Origin: Bacteroidota bacterium
GTDB taxonomy: Bacteria > Bacteroidota > Bacteroidia > Cytophagales > Cyclobacteriaceae
Length of the DNA: 64,000 nt
Reading direction: 5' to 3'
Assembly: GCA_016191555.1 (NCBI GenBank)
Contig: JACPVX010000067.1
Coordinates: forward strand, 62,001 to 126,000
Below are positions 8,606-17,165 of the stretch, piece by piece. Each line of letters starts with the position of its first letter. The stretch's first letter is position 1. The position numbers and the translations under genes were made by a program. The notes beneath the pieces are model-generated. The model searched no databases, was not told where the DNA came from, and saw only the letters and a list, made by a program, of their open reading frames with translations.

Positions 8606-10513
8606 TTACTTCTTCAACTCCACTTTTGCTTTAGCTCCACCACCAATTTCAATCACGGATGCACCGTACACGCGAATGGTCGATTTGATAAAATCTTCAT
8701 CGTTTGCTTTGTAGATGTTATCCACATACTTCTGCGGGTTGCGGTCAATGTAAGGAAACCAAGTGCTGTGTATCTGCACCATCACCCGATGGCCTTTCTT
8801 GAAGGTGTGCAAAATATCCTGTAACTGTACATTTACATCGGTTACTTCGTTGGGCTTGAAGGCTTCCGGTTTTTCGTAGCTGTTGCGGAAGCGACCACGA
8901 AACGTTTCATGACGCACCAATTGCTGATAGCCGCCCATCACAATGTTGGCAGGGTTATGTTTGGTGTCGTTTGGCTCGTTGTCCGGATACACATCAATTA
9001 GCTTCACAATAAAATCTGCATCGGTGCCGGTCATGCTAACTTTCAATTTCGCCATGATTTCTCCGGCCAGAGTTACATCTTCTGTCAGCGGGTCCGTTTC
9101 AAACGTTATTACATCCGGACGATGCGCTGCGTGGCGCTGATCGTCCGTCATAAATCTGCGAGGCGTAAACACCAATCCTTCTGTCTGAGAAGTATAAGGT
9201 ACCGGTTTTGCTGGGTCGCTGATATACTCGAACACCGCCTCGGCTTTCGTAGGTTGATTGACGGAGAGTTTGCCATTCTCGCCAAAGTATAATTTGAACG
9301 GTTGTATTTCGCGGGGCGGCCACTCGCTGAACTGCTTCCATGTTTTCAAGCCGCAGTCGTACATGTAGGCTTCGGGCAACTTCGGTTGCGCTCCGTCTTT
9401 CAGTGTAGCTGTAAAAAACTTACGCTCGATCTCACGCTGATAGAATGTTGAAATGCTATCACCAAAATAAATATGGTTGATCTGCTGATAACCACGCTCG
9501 CGCGCCCAGTCGCCATGACTCCACGGACCCATTACAATCGTGTTGTATGTAGAAGGGCTGCTGCTCTCGATTTTCTTGTAAATATTCAATGGCCCGTATA
9601 AATCTTCCGCATCATACCAACCTCCGACAGTCATGATCGCATGCTTGACATTGGTAAGATGTGGTAGCAAGCTTCGGGTTTGCCAGAACTCATCGTAGTT
9701 GGGATGATCAACAATCTGCTGCCAGAAGAAATTGTCTTTGTGATATTTTTCGGTTGCATTCTTCAGCGACCCAATGCGCAGATTAAAATCATATCCATCT
9801 TTTGGTTGTTGTGAATAGAAGCGTTGAATCTTGTCGTCATACCAGCTTTTGTCGGTGGGGCCATCATGCTGATAACCAAACACAGCAAACGCAGCTAAGT
9901 AACTTTGCAGAAACGCGCCTTGATGATGGAAGTCGTCAAAGAAAAAGTCGGAGATCGGAGCTTGTGGTGAAGATGCTTTGAGTGCCGGGTGTGCATCGGG
10001 AATAGCGGCTGCCGTATAGAAGCCGGGATAAGAAATTCCCCACTGCCCTACGCGTCCGTTGTTGCCCTTCACATTTTTGATCAGCCAATCGATCGTGTCC
10101 CATGTATCGGATGCTTCATCGATAGCTGTTTTATTTTTCCGGTCATTGCCGGGAATGTTCGGTGTCATGTTATTGAATACGCCTTCGCTCATCCAGCGGC
10201 CACGCACATCCTGATACACAAAAATGTAGCCATCGCGCATCAGGTATTTAGAAGGGCCGAGTGTTCTTTCAAATTTATCTTTTCCGTAAGGCTCCACGCT
10301 ATAACATGTGCGCTGCATCAGGATGGGAAATACTTTCGTCTTGTCTTTTGGAGTGTAGATGGTGGTAAATAATTTAATACCATCACGCATCGGTATTTGC
10401 ACCTCCATCTTATCGTAATGCTGACGCACATACGCGGAATCGGACAGTTGTGCTGAGGCAAAACCAAAACTGCAGAGCAGCAAAAGACAGGCGAGATATT
10501 TCATATAATTCAT
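8606..10513 (-). CDS. CocE/NonD-family alpha/beta hydrolase (X-Pro dipeptidyl-peptidase-like)
   Basis: About 635 residues from the ATG at 10513 (10504 is equally possible). The longer frame to 10618 has no export signal at its start. A signal peptide, 'YLACLLLLCSFGFASAQ', is followed by the Peptidase_S15 core: 'MRDGIKLFTTIYTP', oxyanion region 'YVYQDVRGR'-like, and nucleophile elbow 'GQWGISYPGFY'. A later 'GPWSHGDW' holds the probable catalytic His. The C-terminal third is the jelly-roll X-Pro dipeptidyl-peptidase domain. The family hydrolyses esters or acyl bonds such as cocaine, alpha-amino acid esters and peptides. The actual substrate is unknown. The protein is exported, probably periplasmic. 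Confidence 0.88.
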   Translation of the reverse strand: MNYMKYLACLLLLCSFGFASAQLSDSAYVRQHYDKMEVQIPMRDGIKLFTTIYTPKDKTKVFPILMQRTCYSVEPYGKDKFERTLGPSKYLMRDGYIFVYQDVRGRWMSEGVFNNMTPNIPGNDRKNKTAIDEASDTWDTIDWLIKNVKGNNGRVGQWGISYPGFYTAAAIPDAHPALKASSPQAPISDFFFDDFHHQGAFLQSYLAAFAVFGYQHDGPTDKSWYDDKIQRFYSQQPKDGYDFNLRIGSLKNATEKYHKDNFFWQQIVDHPNYDEFWQTRSLLPHLTNVKHAIMTVGGWYDAEDLYGPLNIYKKIESSSPSTYNTIVMGPWSHGDWARERGYQQINHIYFGDSISTFYQREIERKFFTATLKDGAQPKLPEAYMYDCGLKTWKQFSEWPPREIQPFKLYFGENGKLSVNQPTKAEAVFEYISDPAKPVPYTSQTEGLVFTPRRFMTDDQRHAAHRPDVITFETDPLTEDVTLAGEIMAKLKVSMTGTDADFIVKLIDVYPDNEPNDTKHNPANIVMGGYQQLVRHETFRGRFRNSYEKPEAFKPNEVTDVNVQLQDILHTFKKGHRVMVQIHSTWFPYIDRNPQKYVDNIYKANDEDFIKSTIRVYGASVIEIGGGAKAKVELKK

Positions 10514-10687
10514 ATTAAATGGAACGATTAGAAAAGTAAGAATAACCAATGGTAATGACAAGCCCATCTTGTTTGTGGAGCAATGGCAAAAGGAGTATCT
10601 CAGTGGTTTGCGTATCAAAATTTAATAGAATGGTAATGGATTGATCGGAGAATCCTGCTATACTTGTAGCGCCTATTCCTACCTCAT

Positions 10688-11719
10688 ATGAAATCAATTT
10701 CGATTGCACTCACGCTACTATTTTGCGCGCCCAGCCTATTGGCACAGCAAAAAGAAACGATCATCGCTTTTGGCTCCTGCGATGACGAAGACGAACCGCA
10801 AGAAATGTGGAGAGAAGTGATTGCACAAAAGCCTAGTGTATGGATATGGGGTGGCGATAATGTATATGCCGATACGCACGACATGACTCTGCTGAAAGCC
10901 AAGTACGATAAACAAAAATCAAATCCGGATTATCAAAAATTGATGCGCATGAGCACCATCACCGGAACGTGGGATGACCACGACTACGGGGTGAATGATG
11001 GTGGTAAATTGTACAGCAAGAAAAACGATAGCAAAAAATACCTGCTCGATTTTTTAGGAATCGCAGAGCCAAGTCCGGTATGGGAACATGAAGGCGTTTA
11101 CAACTCGTTGACGGTGGGCAAGGGCAAACAAAAGATAAAGATCATCAATTTGGACACACGCTCTTTTCGCGATACGGTAATTAAAGTGTCTTACATTGAT
11201 TCGCTTACGCAGAAGAAAATGACGCATTATGAAAAGAACTTGACAGGGGATGTGCTGGGCGATGCACAATGGCAGTGGCTAAATGACGAGTTGAGTGACG
11301 CGAGCATTGCTTTATTTATTATCAATTCAAGCATTCAAGTGATTGCAGCAGAACATCGTTTTGAGAAGTGGGCTAACTTTCCTGCCTCACGCAAAAGGTT
11401 GCTGGATATGATTGCTGCTTCGAAAAAGAAAGTGGTGATTGTGAGTGGCGATCGCCACATTGCCGAGTTTTCAAAAATTGAATGGCCGGGCATGAAGTAT
11501 CCACTGGTTGATTTTACATCGAGCGGTATCACCCACACATGGGCGGAATCGTGGGTGGAATTGAACAAGTACCGGGTGGGTGACTTAATCATTCAAAAAA
11601 CATTTGGCTTACTGAAAATCAACTGGGCGGGTAAAGAGCCGAAAGTAACCATGCAGGTGCGTGGATTAGCGAAAGCGCCTTATGCCGAATACACTCTGGA
11701 TTTTAATTCGTATCACTAA
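10688..11719 (+). CDS. PhoD-like alkaline phosphatase family protein
   Basis: 343 residues with signal peptide (cleavage after 'LLAQ', about residue 20). Metallophosphoesterase/PhoD features: 'AFGSCDDEDEP' near 27, 'IWGGDNVYADTHD' near 53 (Asp and Asn ligands), 'GTWDDHDYGVNDGG' near 95, 'NLDTRSFRD' near 154, and 'VSGDRHIAEF' near 255 with the His ligand. PhoD enzymes are Ca2+/Fe3+-dependent phosphodiesterases/phosphomonoesterases. This one is shorter than Bacillus PhoD and lacks its N-terminal beta domain. It is transcribed divergently from the CocE hydrolase and is presumably periplasmic. Confidence 0.85.
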   Translation: MKSISIALTLLFCAPSLLAQQKETIIAFGSCDDEDEPQEMWREVIAQKPSVWIWGGDNVYADTHDMTLLKAKYDKQKSNPDYQKLMRMSTITGTWDDHDYGVNDGGKLYSKKNDSKKYLLDFLGIAEPSPVWEHEGVYNSLTVGKGKQKIKIINLDTRSFRDTVIKVSYIDSLTQKKMTHYEKNLTGDVLGDAQWQWLNDELSDASIALFIINSSIQVIAAEHRFEKWANFPASRKRLLDMIAASKKKVVIVSGDRHIAEFSKIEWPGMKYPLVDFTSSGITHTWAESWVELNKYRVGDLIIQKTFGLLKINWAGKEPKVTMQVRGLAKAPYAEYTLDFNSYH

Positions 11720-11726
11720 GAAAAAG

Positions 11727-11885
11727 CTTCGAATCTTTTGAGGTTGAAAAGCTTGGTGCTGGCGTGGGCAAAGGATTGAAGTGGAAAGCCTTGAGCGTGT
11801 ACGGGCGAGGCTGCTGGCACGCGAGAGCTTGGAACGAAAAGCCTGGTGGCGAGGCACGAGCCATGCCCCCAAAAAGAAATCAACT
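11727..11885. repeat. Probable interspersed intergenic repeat
   Basis: A G-rich stretch between two plus-strand genes contains the related words 'gattgaagtggaaagcc' and 'ggaacgaaaagcctggtgg' about 55 bp apart, plus two AAGCTT palindromes. Base composition is clearly unlike its surroundings. It resembles degenerate dispersed repeats I associate with Bacteroidota genomes, but only one copy is in this window. Confidence 0.35.
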
Positions 11886-11948
11886 CATCGTTTGGCCGTT
11901 GCCGATACAATAAAATATACGCATCTTTCGGGTTGTTTAAATTGATTA

Positions 11949-13241
11949 ATGACGGATCAAAAGAAATATACGCTCACGGTGGGCATCACGCTGGTGATCG
12001 CCAATATGATTGGCACCGGTGTTTTTACTTCGCTAGGGTACCAGGTGGGGCCGATTCCCTCGGGCTTTGCGATCCTCGCCTTGTGGGCAGTGGGCGGTGT
12101 GGTGGCGCTTTCGGGTGCATTTACCTATGCTGAGATTTCTACTACACTGCAGAAGTCGGGTGGCGAGTACAATTATTTAGGAAAGATTTTTCACCCTGCC
12201 TTTGGCTTTGCCGGAGGTTGGATGAGCTTGTTGGTTGGATTTGCCGGGGCCATCTCTGCGGTGGCTCTTGCGATTGGGGAATACTCGTCTACTTTTTTGG
12301 GCATCTCGAATAAGGTGGTAGCGATAGCGGCCATTGTGCTGGTATCGGGTGTGCATTGGTTTGGGGTAAAAACCGGAGGGCGCGTGCAAAACCTTTTGAC
12401 TTCGCTGAAACTTTTATTGATTTTGTTTTTCTGCATTGCACCATTTTTTGTGGCTGAAGGAAAGACTGCGGGAATTAGCTTTTGGCCGAAGGCCAGTGAC
12501 TTGGATTTGATATTGAGTGCCAGCTTTGCGGTGTCGCTGGTATATGTGGTGTACGCCTATACGGGCTGGAATGCGGTGGCGTACATTGCGGGTAATCTGG
12601 AGAACCCAACGAAGAATTTGCCGCGCTCGCTCATCATCGGCACATTGACAGTGACGATTGTGTATTTGGCGTTGAACGCTATGTTTCTTTATTCAGCACC
12701 GATGGAGGAATTGAACGGCAAGAATGACATTGGAAATGTGGTAGCATTTCGATTGTTTGGCGATAAGGTAGGGCTGGCTTTCTCTACGCTGTTTAGCGTG
12801 GCATTACTTTCTACCCTCAGCGCGATGACGATTGCCGGACCGCGGGTGTTGGAAGCCATGGGCGATGACTATCCACGATTGAAAGTGATGGCGAGCAAGA
12901 ACAAATTCGATATGCCCTACTTGGCGATATTGGTGCAAGGTGCCTGGTCGATTTTTCTGGTATTGGTGAGTTCGTTTAAAGAAATTATTCAGTACATCTC
13001 TATCAGTTTGTCGATCTTTTCGATGGCAACGGTGCTGGGCATTTTTGTTCTGCGTAGGAAATACCCGAAGGAGAAAAGACCGTTTCAGGTTCCGTTTTAT
13101 CCGCTACCTCCGATTCTATTTACGGTATGTACGTGTTGGATGATTTATTACGTTACCGTGAATGATCCGCGTATTATCCTGTATTCGCTGGGTACGGTGG
13201 TTCCGGGAATAATTATTTATTTTGTAGTTTCTAAAAAGTAA
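11949..13241 (+). CDS. APC-family amino-acid permease
   Basis: 430 residues with about 12 transmembrane helices and the APC N-terminal signature 'IANMIGTGVFTSLG' in helix 1, followed by 'GGVVALSGAFTYAEIS' in helix 2. The conserved 'YAYTGWNAVAYIAGNLENP' region marks helix 6 and its loop. This predicts proton-coupled amino-acid uptake or exchange across the inner membrane. The substrate cannot be told from sequence. A lipoprotein gene follows after 5 bp, so the two likely share a transcript. Confidence 0.88.
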   Translation: MTDQKKYTLTVGITLVIANMIGTGVFTSLGYQVGPIPSGFAILALWAVGGVVALSGAFTYAEISTTLQKSGGEYNYLGKIFHPAFGFAGGWMSLLVGFAGAISAVALAIGEYSSTFLGISNKVVAIAAIVLVSGVHWFGVKTGGRVQNLLTSLKLLLILFFCIAPFFVAEGKTAGISFWPKASDLDLILSASFAVSLVYVVYAYTGWNAVAYIAGNLENPTKNLPRSLIIGTLTVTIVYLALNAMFLYSAPMEELNGKNDIGNVVAFRLFGDKVGLAFSTLFSVALLSTLSAMTIAGPRVLEAMGDDYPRLKVMASKNKFDMPYLAILVQGAWSIFLVLVSSFKEIIQYISISLSIFSMATVLGIFVLRRKYPKEKRPFQVPFYPLPPILFTVCTCWMIYYVTVNDPRIILYSLGTVVPGIIIYFVVSKK

Positions 13242-13246
13242 TAGCT

Positions 13247-14470
13247 GTGAAAAAAATCCTTTTTGTAGTAGTTGGCGTAAGTTTAATCTGGTCGTGTAAT
13301 TCTCCGAAAGGAACAGCTGATGAGTCGGGAAAAGACTCAGTTCTTGAAAAAGTAGATACACTGGCAAAAACGCCCAATGTAAAAGATAGCGTAGCAACGC
13401 CTACCGCTGTTATTGAGAAGGATACGGTGCTGGATAATGCGGCTCGCTTTATTGCCGGTTTGCCTCAGTTATCTGAAAGCTCGTTTAAGAAATTAGAAGC
13501 TGACAAGTATTGGAAAGAGTATCAGGCTTCGATGGACGCCAACTGGAAAAAAATGTATGACTCTCGACTTAGTAAAATGAAGGCTTGGGAAGAAAGCACT
13601 TTCTCTAAATCCATTCATGATTCACTGACTTTATTCTATCCCTTTTCAGGCCCTGATTTTTTACATGCATTCTATTTGTTTCCACGCGCTAAAACATACG
13701 TAATGGCAGCGCTAGAGCCTATTCGCGAAGTAGTGCCGTTGGATACTATCTCGGAGAAGAATAGAGACGCGTTCTTAGACAGTTTGGGAGTTTCTTTGCG
13801 CGACATCTTCAACAAGAGTTATTTTATTACGACCCACATGGAGAAAGATCTTAAGCAGGTGAAGGGTGTGTTACCTCCTCTTTATTTCTTTATTGAGCGC
13901 TCTGGGCATGAATTACTGAGTCAAAAATTTATTACGCTCGATGATGTAGGTAATGAAGTAGAAATTAAGGGAAACCAGATTCACTGGAAGAAAACGCCTG
14001 CGGTAAAATTAGTTTTCAGAGATCGGGCTACGCAAGAAGTGAAGACTTTGTATTATTTCTCGGTCAGCATCTCCAATGGTGGCCTGAAGGATCGGCCTAA
14101 CTTTATTTCATTCGTCAACAACCATGCACCTTTTAATACATTCGTGAAGTCGGCTTCGTACCTGATGCATAAAGATGTGTTTACGGAAATCAAAAAGTTG
14201 ATCATTGCTAACAGTAATCATGTATTTCAGGATGACACCGGCATACCTTACAAGAACTTTAAGAATAAATTGGAATGGTCGGGCACGTTTTATGGAGATT
14301 ACATTAAGCCAGTCAAAGATTTCAGTTCAGAATTATACCAGGCTGATTTGGATTCAGCCTATAAGGCGGGAGGCAAAAAGGATTTGCCGTTTTCGTTAGG
14401 CTACCACTGGAGCACGAAGAAGCAGAACTATATGCTCTTCAGCAAAGCAAAGTTGAGTACGAATAAGTAA
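13247..14470 (+). CDS. Conserved lipoprotein of unknown function
   Basis: 407 residues from a GTG start 5 bp after the permease stop. The N-terminus is a lipoprotein signal with lipobox Cys near residue 17 ('VSLIWSCNSPKG'). A Thr/Asp-rich linker follows, then a soluble domain of mixed helix and strand. Motifs such as 'DKYWKEYQASMDANWKKMY', 'YPFSGPDFLHAFYLFP' and 'PLYFFIERSGHELLS' give it the look of a conserved family, but I do not recognise the fold. Location next to an amino-acid permease is the only contextual clue. Periplasmic or outer-membrane anchoring is expected. Confidence 0.7.
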   Translation: MKKILFVVVGVSLIWSCNSPKGTADESGKDSVLEKVDTLAKTPNVKDSVATPTAVIEKDTVLDNAARFIAGLPQLSESSFKKLEADKYWKEYQASMDANWKKMYDSRLSKMKAWEESTFSKSIHDSLTLFYPFSGPDFLHAFYLFPRAKTYVMAALEPIREVVPLDTISEKNRDAFLDSLGVSLRDIFNKSYFITTHMEKDLKQVKGVLPPLYFFIERSGHELLSQKFITLDDVGNEVEIKGNQIHWKKTPAVKLVFRDRATQEVKTLYYFSVSISNGGLKDRPNFISFVNNHAPFNTFVKSASYLMHKDVFTEIKKLIIANSNHVFQDDTGIPYKNFKNKLEWSGTFYGDYIKPVKDFSSELYQADLDSAYKAGGKKDLPFSLGYHWSTKKQNYMLFSKAKLSTNK

Positions 14471-14487
14471 TCTGAATGGTGAATAGT

Positions 14488-14800
14488 AGGAGTCACTTGA
14501 AAAAATATCCGTTTAGTCAGGTGGCTCCTACGGAGCCAATTAATCTTGCATGGTTTTTTCTATAAACAGGATGCTCCTACGGAGCTATTACTAATACCCG
14601 TAGTTCAAATTCAAGCCAAGAGTGTAATCACTAGCATGCCCCATCGGGGCTGCTTGTTTATAGCAAAATGTTAGTCATGTGTTTTTGACTCTTGAGGAGT
14701 CACCTGAAAATAGTACAGGCAAGGAGCTTGGAGCCATACAAAAACTGGGGATTTTTCTTATAAACAGGATGCTCGTACAAGATGGTGCACCTAACTAAAA
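14488..14800. repeat. REP-like hairpin cluster with duplicated composite element
   Basis: This 339-bp gene-free stretch carries short GC hairpins: 'tggctcctacggagcca' (14522-14538), 'gctcctacggagc' (14573-14585), 'gccccatcggggc' (14638-14650) and 'gactcttgaggagtc' (14687-14701). Two diverged copies of a composite unit are visible. 'aggagtcacttgaaaa' at 14488 matches 14695-14710, and 'tataaacaggatgctc' near 14561 recurs near 14758. This is the build of REP/BIME elements. No REP-associated transposase gene lies in the window. Confidence 0.65.
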
Positions 14801-14809
14801 TCGGATTCT

Positions 14810-15274
14810 CTACTTCGAGATCAATACTGCATCGGTGACTAGAAAGTTGCCGTGCTCTAAATCAGATTCATTCAATTTTACTTTTCCCTTAATTCGGATG
14901 AATTGATCTGCTTCGAATTTTGAAGTGGGTTTTACTTTGAACGTAACTTCAGCAATGGATTCGGGTCCCGCAGCTCCGCAAAAAAAACATTGACTATACG
15001 GGTACTTGGATAAGATGATATAGGCATTGCCTTCTACATCGATGGGCATGTAATAACCTTCCAATGCAACTTCTTTCCCGACCAAACCTTTGAGCTCAGT
15101 AGTAAATACAGGAACTAAAAAATACTCAGCCGCTTTCTCGTTGTACTTCGTTTCAAACTTGGTCTTGGCAAAAAGCGACCAGCCTTCGGGCTGCGCCCAG
15201 GCACTCGAAGAAGTCAGAAGTAAGATTCCTATAGCAATACCTTTGAAGAACTCCGTTCTCATATCTCTAAGCAT
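14810..15274 (-). CDS. Secreted DUF3299-like protein linked to an ABC transporter
   Basis: 154 residues with a signal peptide ending near 'SSAWA'. The start may be the internal Met at 15262 rather than 15274. The hallmark is 'QCFFCGAAGPESIAEV', a CxxC region found in DUF3299-like periplasmic proteins, preceded by 'LEGYYMPIDVEGN' and followed by an OB-like 'IRIKGKVKL'. It is the last gene of a run with an FtsX-type permease (7-bp gap) and an ATPase. In Vibrio, DUF3299-type proteins belong to zinc-regulated ABC clusters (zrg), so a metal-related role is a reasonable inference. Nothing here proves the metal. Confidence 0.65.
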   Translation of the reverse strand: MLRDMRTEFFKGIAIGILLLTSSSAWAQPEGWSLFAKTKFETKYNEKAAEYFLVPVFTTELKGLVGKEVALEGYYMPIDVEGNAYIILSKYPYSQCFFCGAAGPESIAEVTFKVKPTSKFEADQFIRIKGKVKLNESDLEHGNFLVTDAVLISK

Positions 15275-15281
15275 GTTAAAT

Positions 15282-16508
15282 TTAATTACCTGCCAATACT
15301 TTGTGTATGTCGGTGCGGTAAGCTTGCCAAGCTGGGAGCAGCGAGCAAAGCAATCCTAACAGAACACCACCAATCAATAAATAAGCTTCTTCTAAATAAA
15401 ATTGAAAAGGTGCCAATCCGGTTTTATCACCAATGCTTTGAAGAAAGACAAACAGCATGATATGCGCAAGGAATAATCCACCAATGGTTCCCAGGAACGT
15501 TAGGCTCACTCCTTCCAGAACCATGCTACTCCATAATTTAAATCGAGAAGCGCCCATGCTGCGCATAATCGCGAGATCGTATTTTCTTTCTTTCAATGAA
15601 TTATACAAGGCTATAAAAATGCTGAGGGCTGAGATAAACACGAGCAAGTATGCCAAGCTCATCAACACGGTTTTGGCAGATCCTAAAATCGTAAACAGTC
15701 TTGCCGACTCAAACGCTGGCGAAGCCGCTTGCATATTCGTTTGCGTGTTGATAAACCGAGGCAGTTGAATCGCTGCAATCGGATTTTTGTATCTGAGAAG
15801 TAATGACGTGATTTCTTTAGTTGAATCTTTCAGTTGATAGCCGGGAATCAACTTCAGATCGAGCGTGTGATCCATGTTGATTTTCTCTTCACCTTCCTGA
15901 TGAACATGCCATACGCTGGTTATCTGAGTCAAGATTAGATTATCAATAACACTTCCGGACGGTTTCAAAATACCAGCAACTTTGTATTTGCTCTCTTCGT
16001 GTGCATGTCCTTCTTTTGTCAAACCGTGGGCGCTTTCAAAAGTACTTCCTACTTTTAATTTAGTTAGGGCAGCGACATTCGCGCCAAGCGTTACCTCCAG
16101 TTCTTCTTTCCACCAATCTCCGGTTTGCAATTCAGCCTGATATAATTCCGGATACGCCTGAGAGGTTCCGATGATTCGAAAATTCATATAGCTGTCGCCC
16201 AACGCTAAAGGAATTGCGCTTTTTACGAGTCGATGGTTCGCTAATTTTTCAGCCTCACGAAGATTGATATTCCCGGTAGGAAAGTCAATGTGAAAGATAT
16301 TGCAGAGTATCAATTGAAGAGGGCTGCCCTTCGCTCCTACTACAAGGTCAATGCCTTTTGTATTGTCGGCTACGCGTTGCTCCAGTTGTCGGCTTACAAC
16401 CAGCAACAATGTTATCACCGAAACACCGAGAGAAAGTAAGACTATATTCAAAACCGTATTGAGCGGTTTTGCTTTGAGATAACTCCACACCAATGATAAA
16501 ATCGACAT
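15282..16508 (-). CDS. ABC transporter permease, FtsX/MacB type
   Basis: 408 residues. One N-terminal helix (about 15-37) is followed by a large periplasmic domain, then three C-terminal helices (about 275-400) with the FtsX signature 'SLKERKYDLAIMRSMGAS'. This is the mechanotransmission (MacB/LolCE) topology rather than that of a classical importer. The periplasmic domain carries a His-rich loop, 'HGLTKEGHAHEE', near residue 165, which could bind metal. The ATPase gene ends 3 bp upstream and the DUF3299-like gene starts 7 bp downstream, so the three form one operon. Confidence 0.85.
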   Translation of the reverse strand: MSILSLVWSYLKAKPLNTVLNIVLLSLGVSVITLLLVVSRQLEQRVADNTKGIDLVVGAKGSPLQLILCNIFHIDFPTGNINLREAEKLANHRLVKSAIPLALGDSYMNFRIIGTSQAYPELYQAELQTGDWWKEELEVTLGANVAALTKLKVGSTFESAHGLTKEGHAHEESKYKVAGILKPSGSVIDNLILTQITSVWHVHQEGEEKINMDHTLDLKLIPGYQLKDSTKEITSLLLRYKNPIAAIQLPRFINTQTNMQAASPAFESARLFTILGSAKTVLMSLAYLLVFISALSIFIALYNSLKERKYDLAIMRSMGASRFKLWSSMVLEGVSLTFLGTIGGLFLAHIMLFVFLQSIGDKTGLAPFQFYLEEAYLLIGGVLLGLLCSLLPAWQAYRTDIHKVLAGN

Positions 16509-16511
16509 AAT

Positions 16512-17165
16512 CTATTGGTTAGTAGGAGGAGTTTTCAATTCAATTTGCCGTTTGAATCGCTCTTTCAAACGGTGGTCATGCGTAGCCACCAACAGCGTAG
16601 CCCAGCTGTGATTAGCTAGCTTTAACAAAAGTGAAATAACCTTCTCACAATTTTTATCATCAAGCGCAGAAGTGGGTTCATCTGCTAATAGAAGTGCTGG
16701 CTTATTCATTACCGCGCGCGCAATCGCTACCCGTTGCGCCTGACCGACACTTAGCTCGGTTACTTTCGAATGCAGTTTATCACCCAGCCCTAACTCTTCC
16801 AATAGTTCGATAGCTCGATCCGGATCGGCAGGACTTCCTGCAAAAAAAGAAGCGGCAAGTAAATTTTGTTTTACGGTGAGCGTGTTGATCAAATGATTCC
16901 TTTGAAAGATGAAACCAATCTTTTTACCACGAAAATGATCGAGTTCAGCCTGAGATAACTTTGTAATATCAACACCTGCCAACTCGATTTTTCCGTGTTG
17001 CGAATGAAGCAGTCCACCCAATAAATGGAGTAATGTTGTTTTGCCTCCTCCCGATTCCCCCAACAAAAGACAGTGTTCTCCCGGCTGAAGGGAAAAATCG
17101 GGGAACCGCATAATCTGGTGGCTCGCACTTGGGTAAGAATACTGAATATCTTTTACTTCAATCAT
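16512..17165 (-). CDS. ABC transporter ATP-binding protein, LolD/MacB type
   Basis: 217 residues, a complete ABC ATPase. Walker A is 'GESGGGKTT' near residue 37, the Q-loop 'FIFQRNHLI' near 87, the ABC signature 'LSVGQAQRV' near 137 (a variant of LSGGQ), and Walker B 'LLLADEPTSALD' near 156. The H-loop His is in 'VATHDHR'. Size and sequence match the LolD/MacB ATPases that pair with FtsX-type permeases, and the permease gene follows after 3 bp. The start overlaps the upstream MFS gene by 8 bp, so translation of the two is likely coupled. Confidence 0.9.
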   Translation of the reverse strand: MIEVKDIQYSYPSASHQIMRFPDFSLQPGEHCLLLGESGGGKTTLLHLLGGLLHSQHGKIELAGVDITKLSQAELDHFRGKKIGFIFQRNHLINTLTVKQNLLAASFFAGSPADPDRAIELLEELGLGDKLHSKVTELSVGQAQRVAIARAVMNKPALLLADEPTSALDDKNCEKVISLLLKLANHSWATLLVATHDHRLKERFKRQIELKTPPTNQ

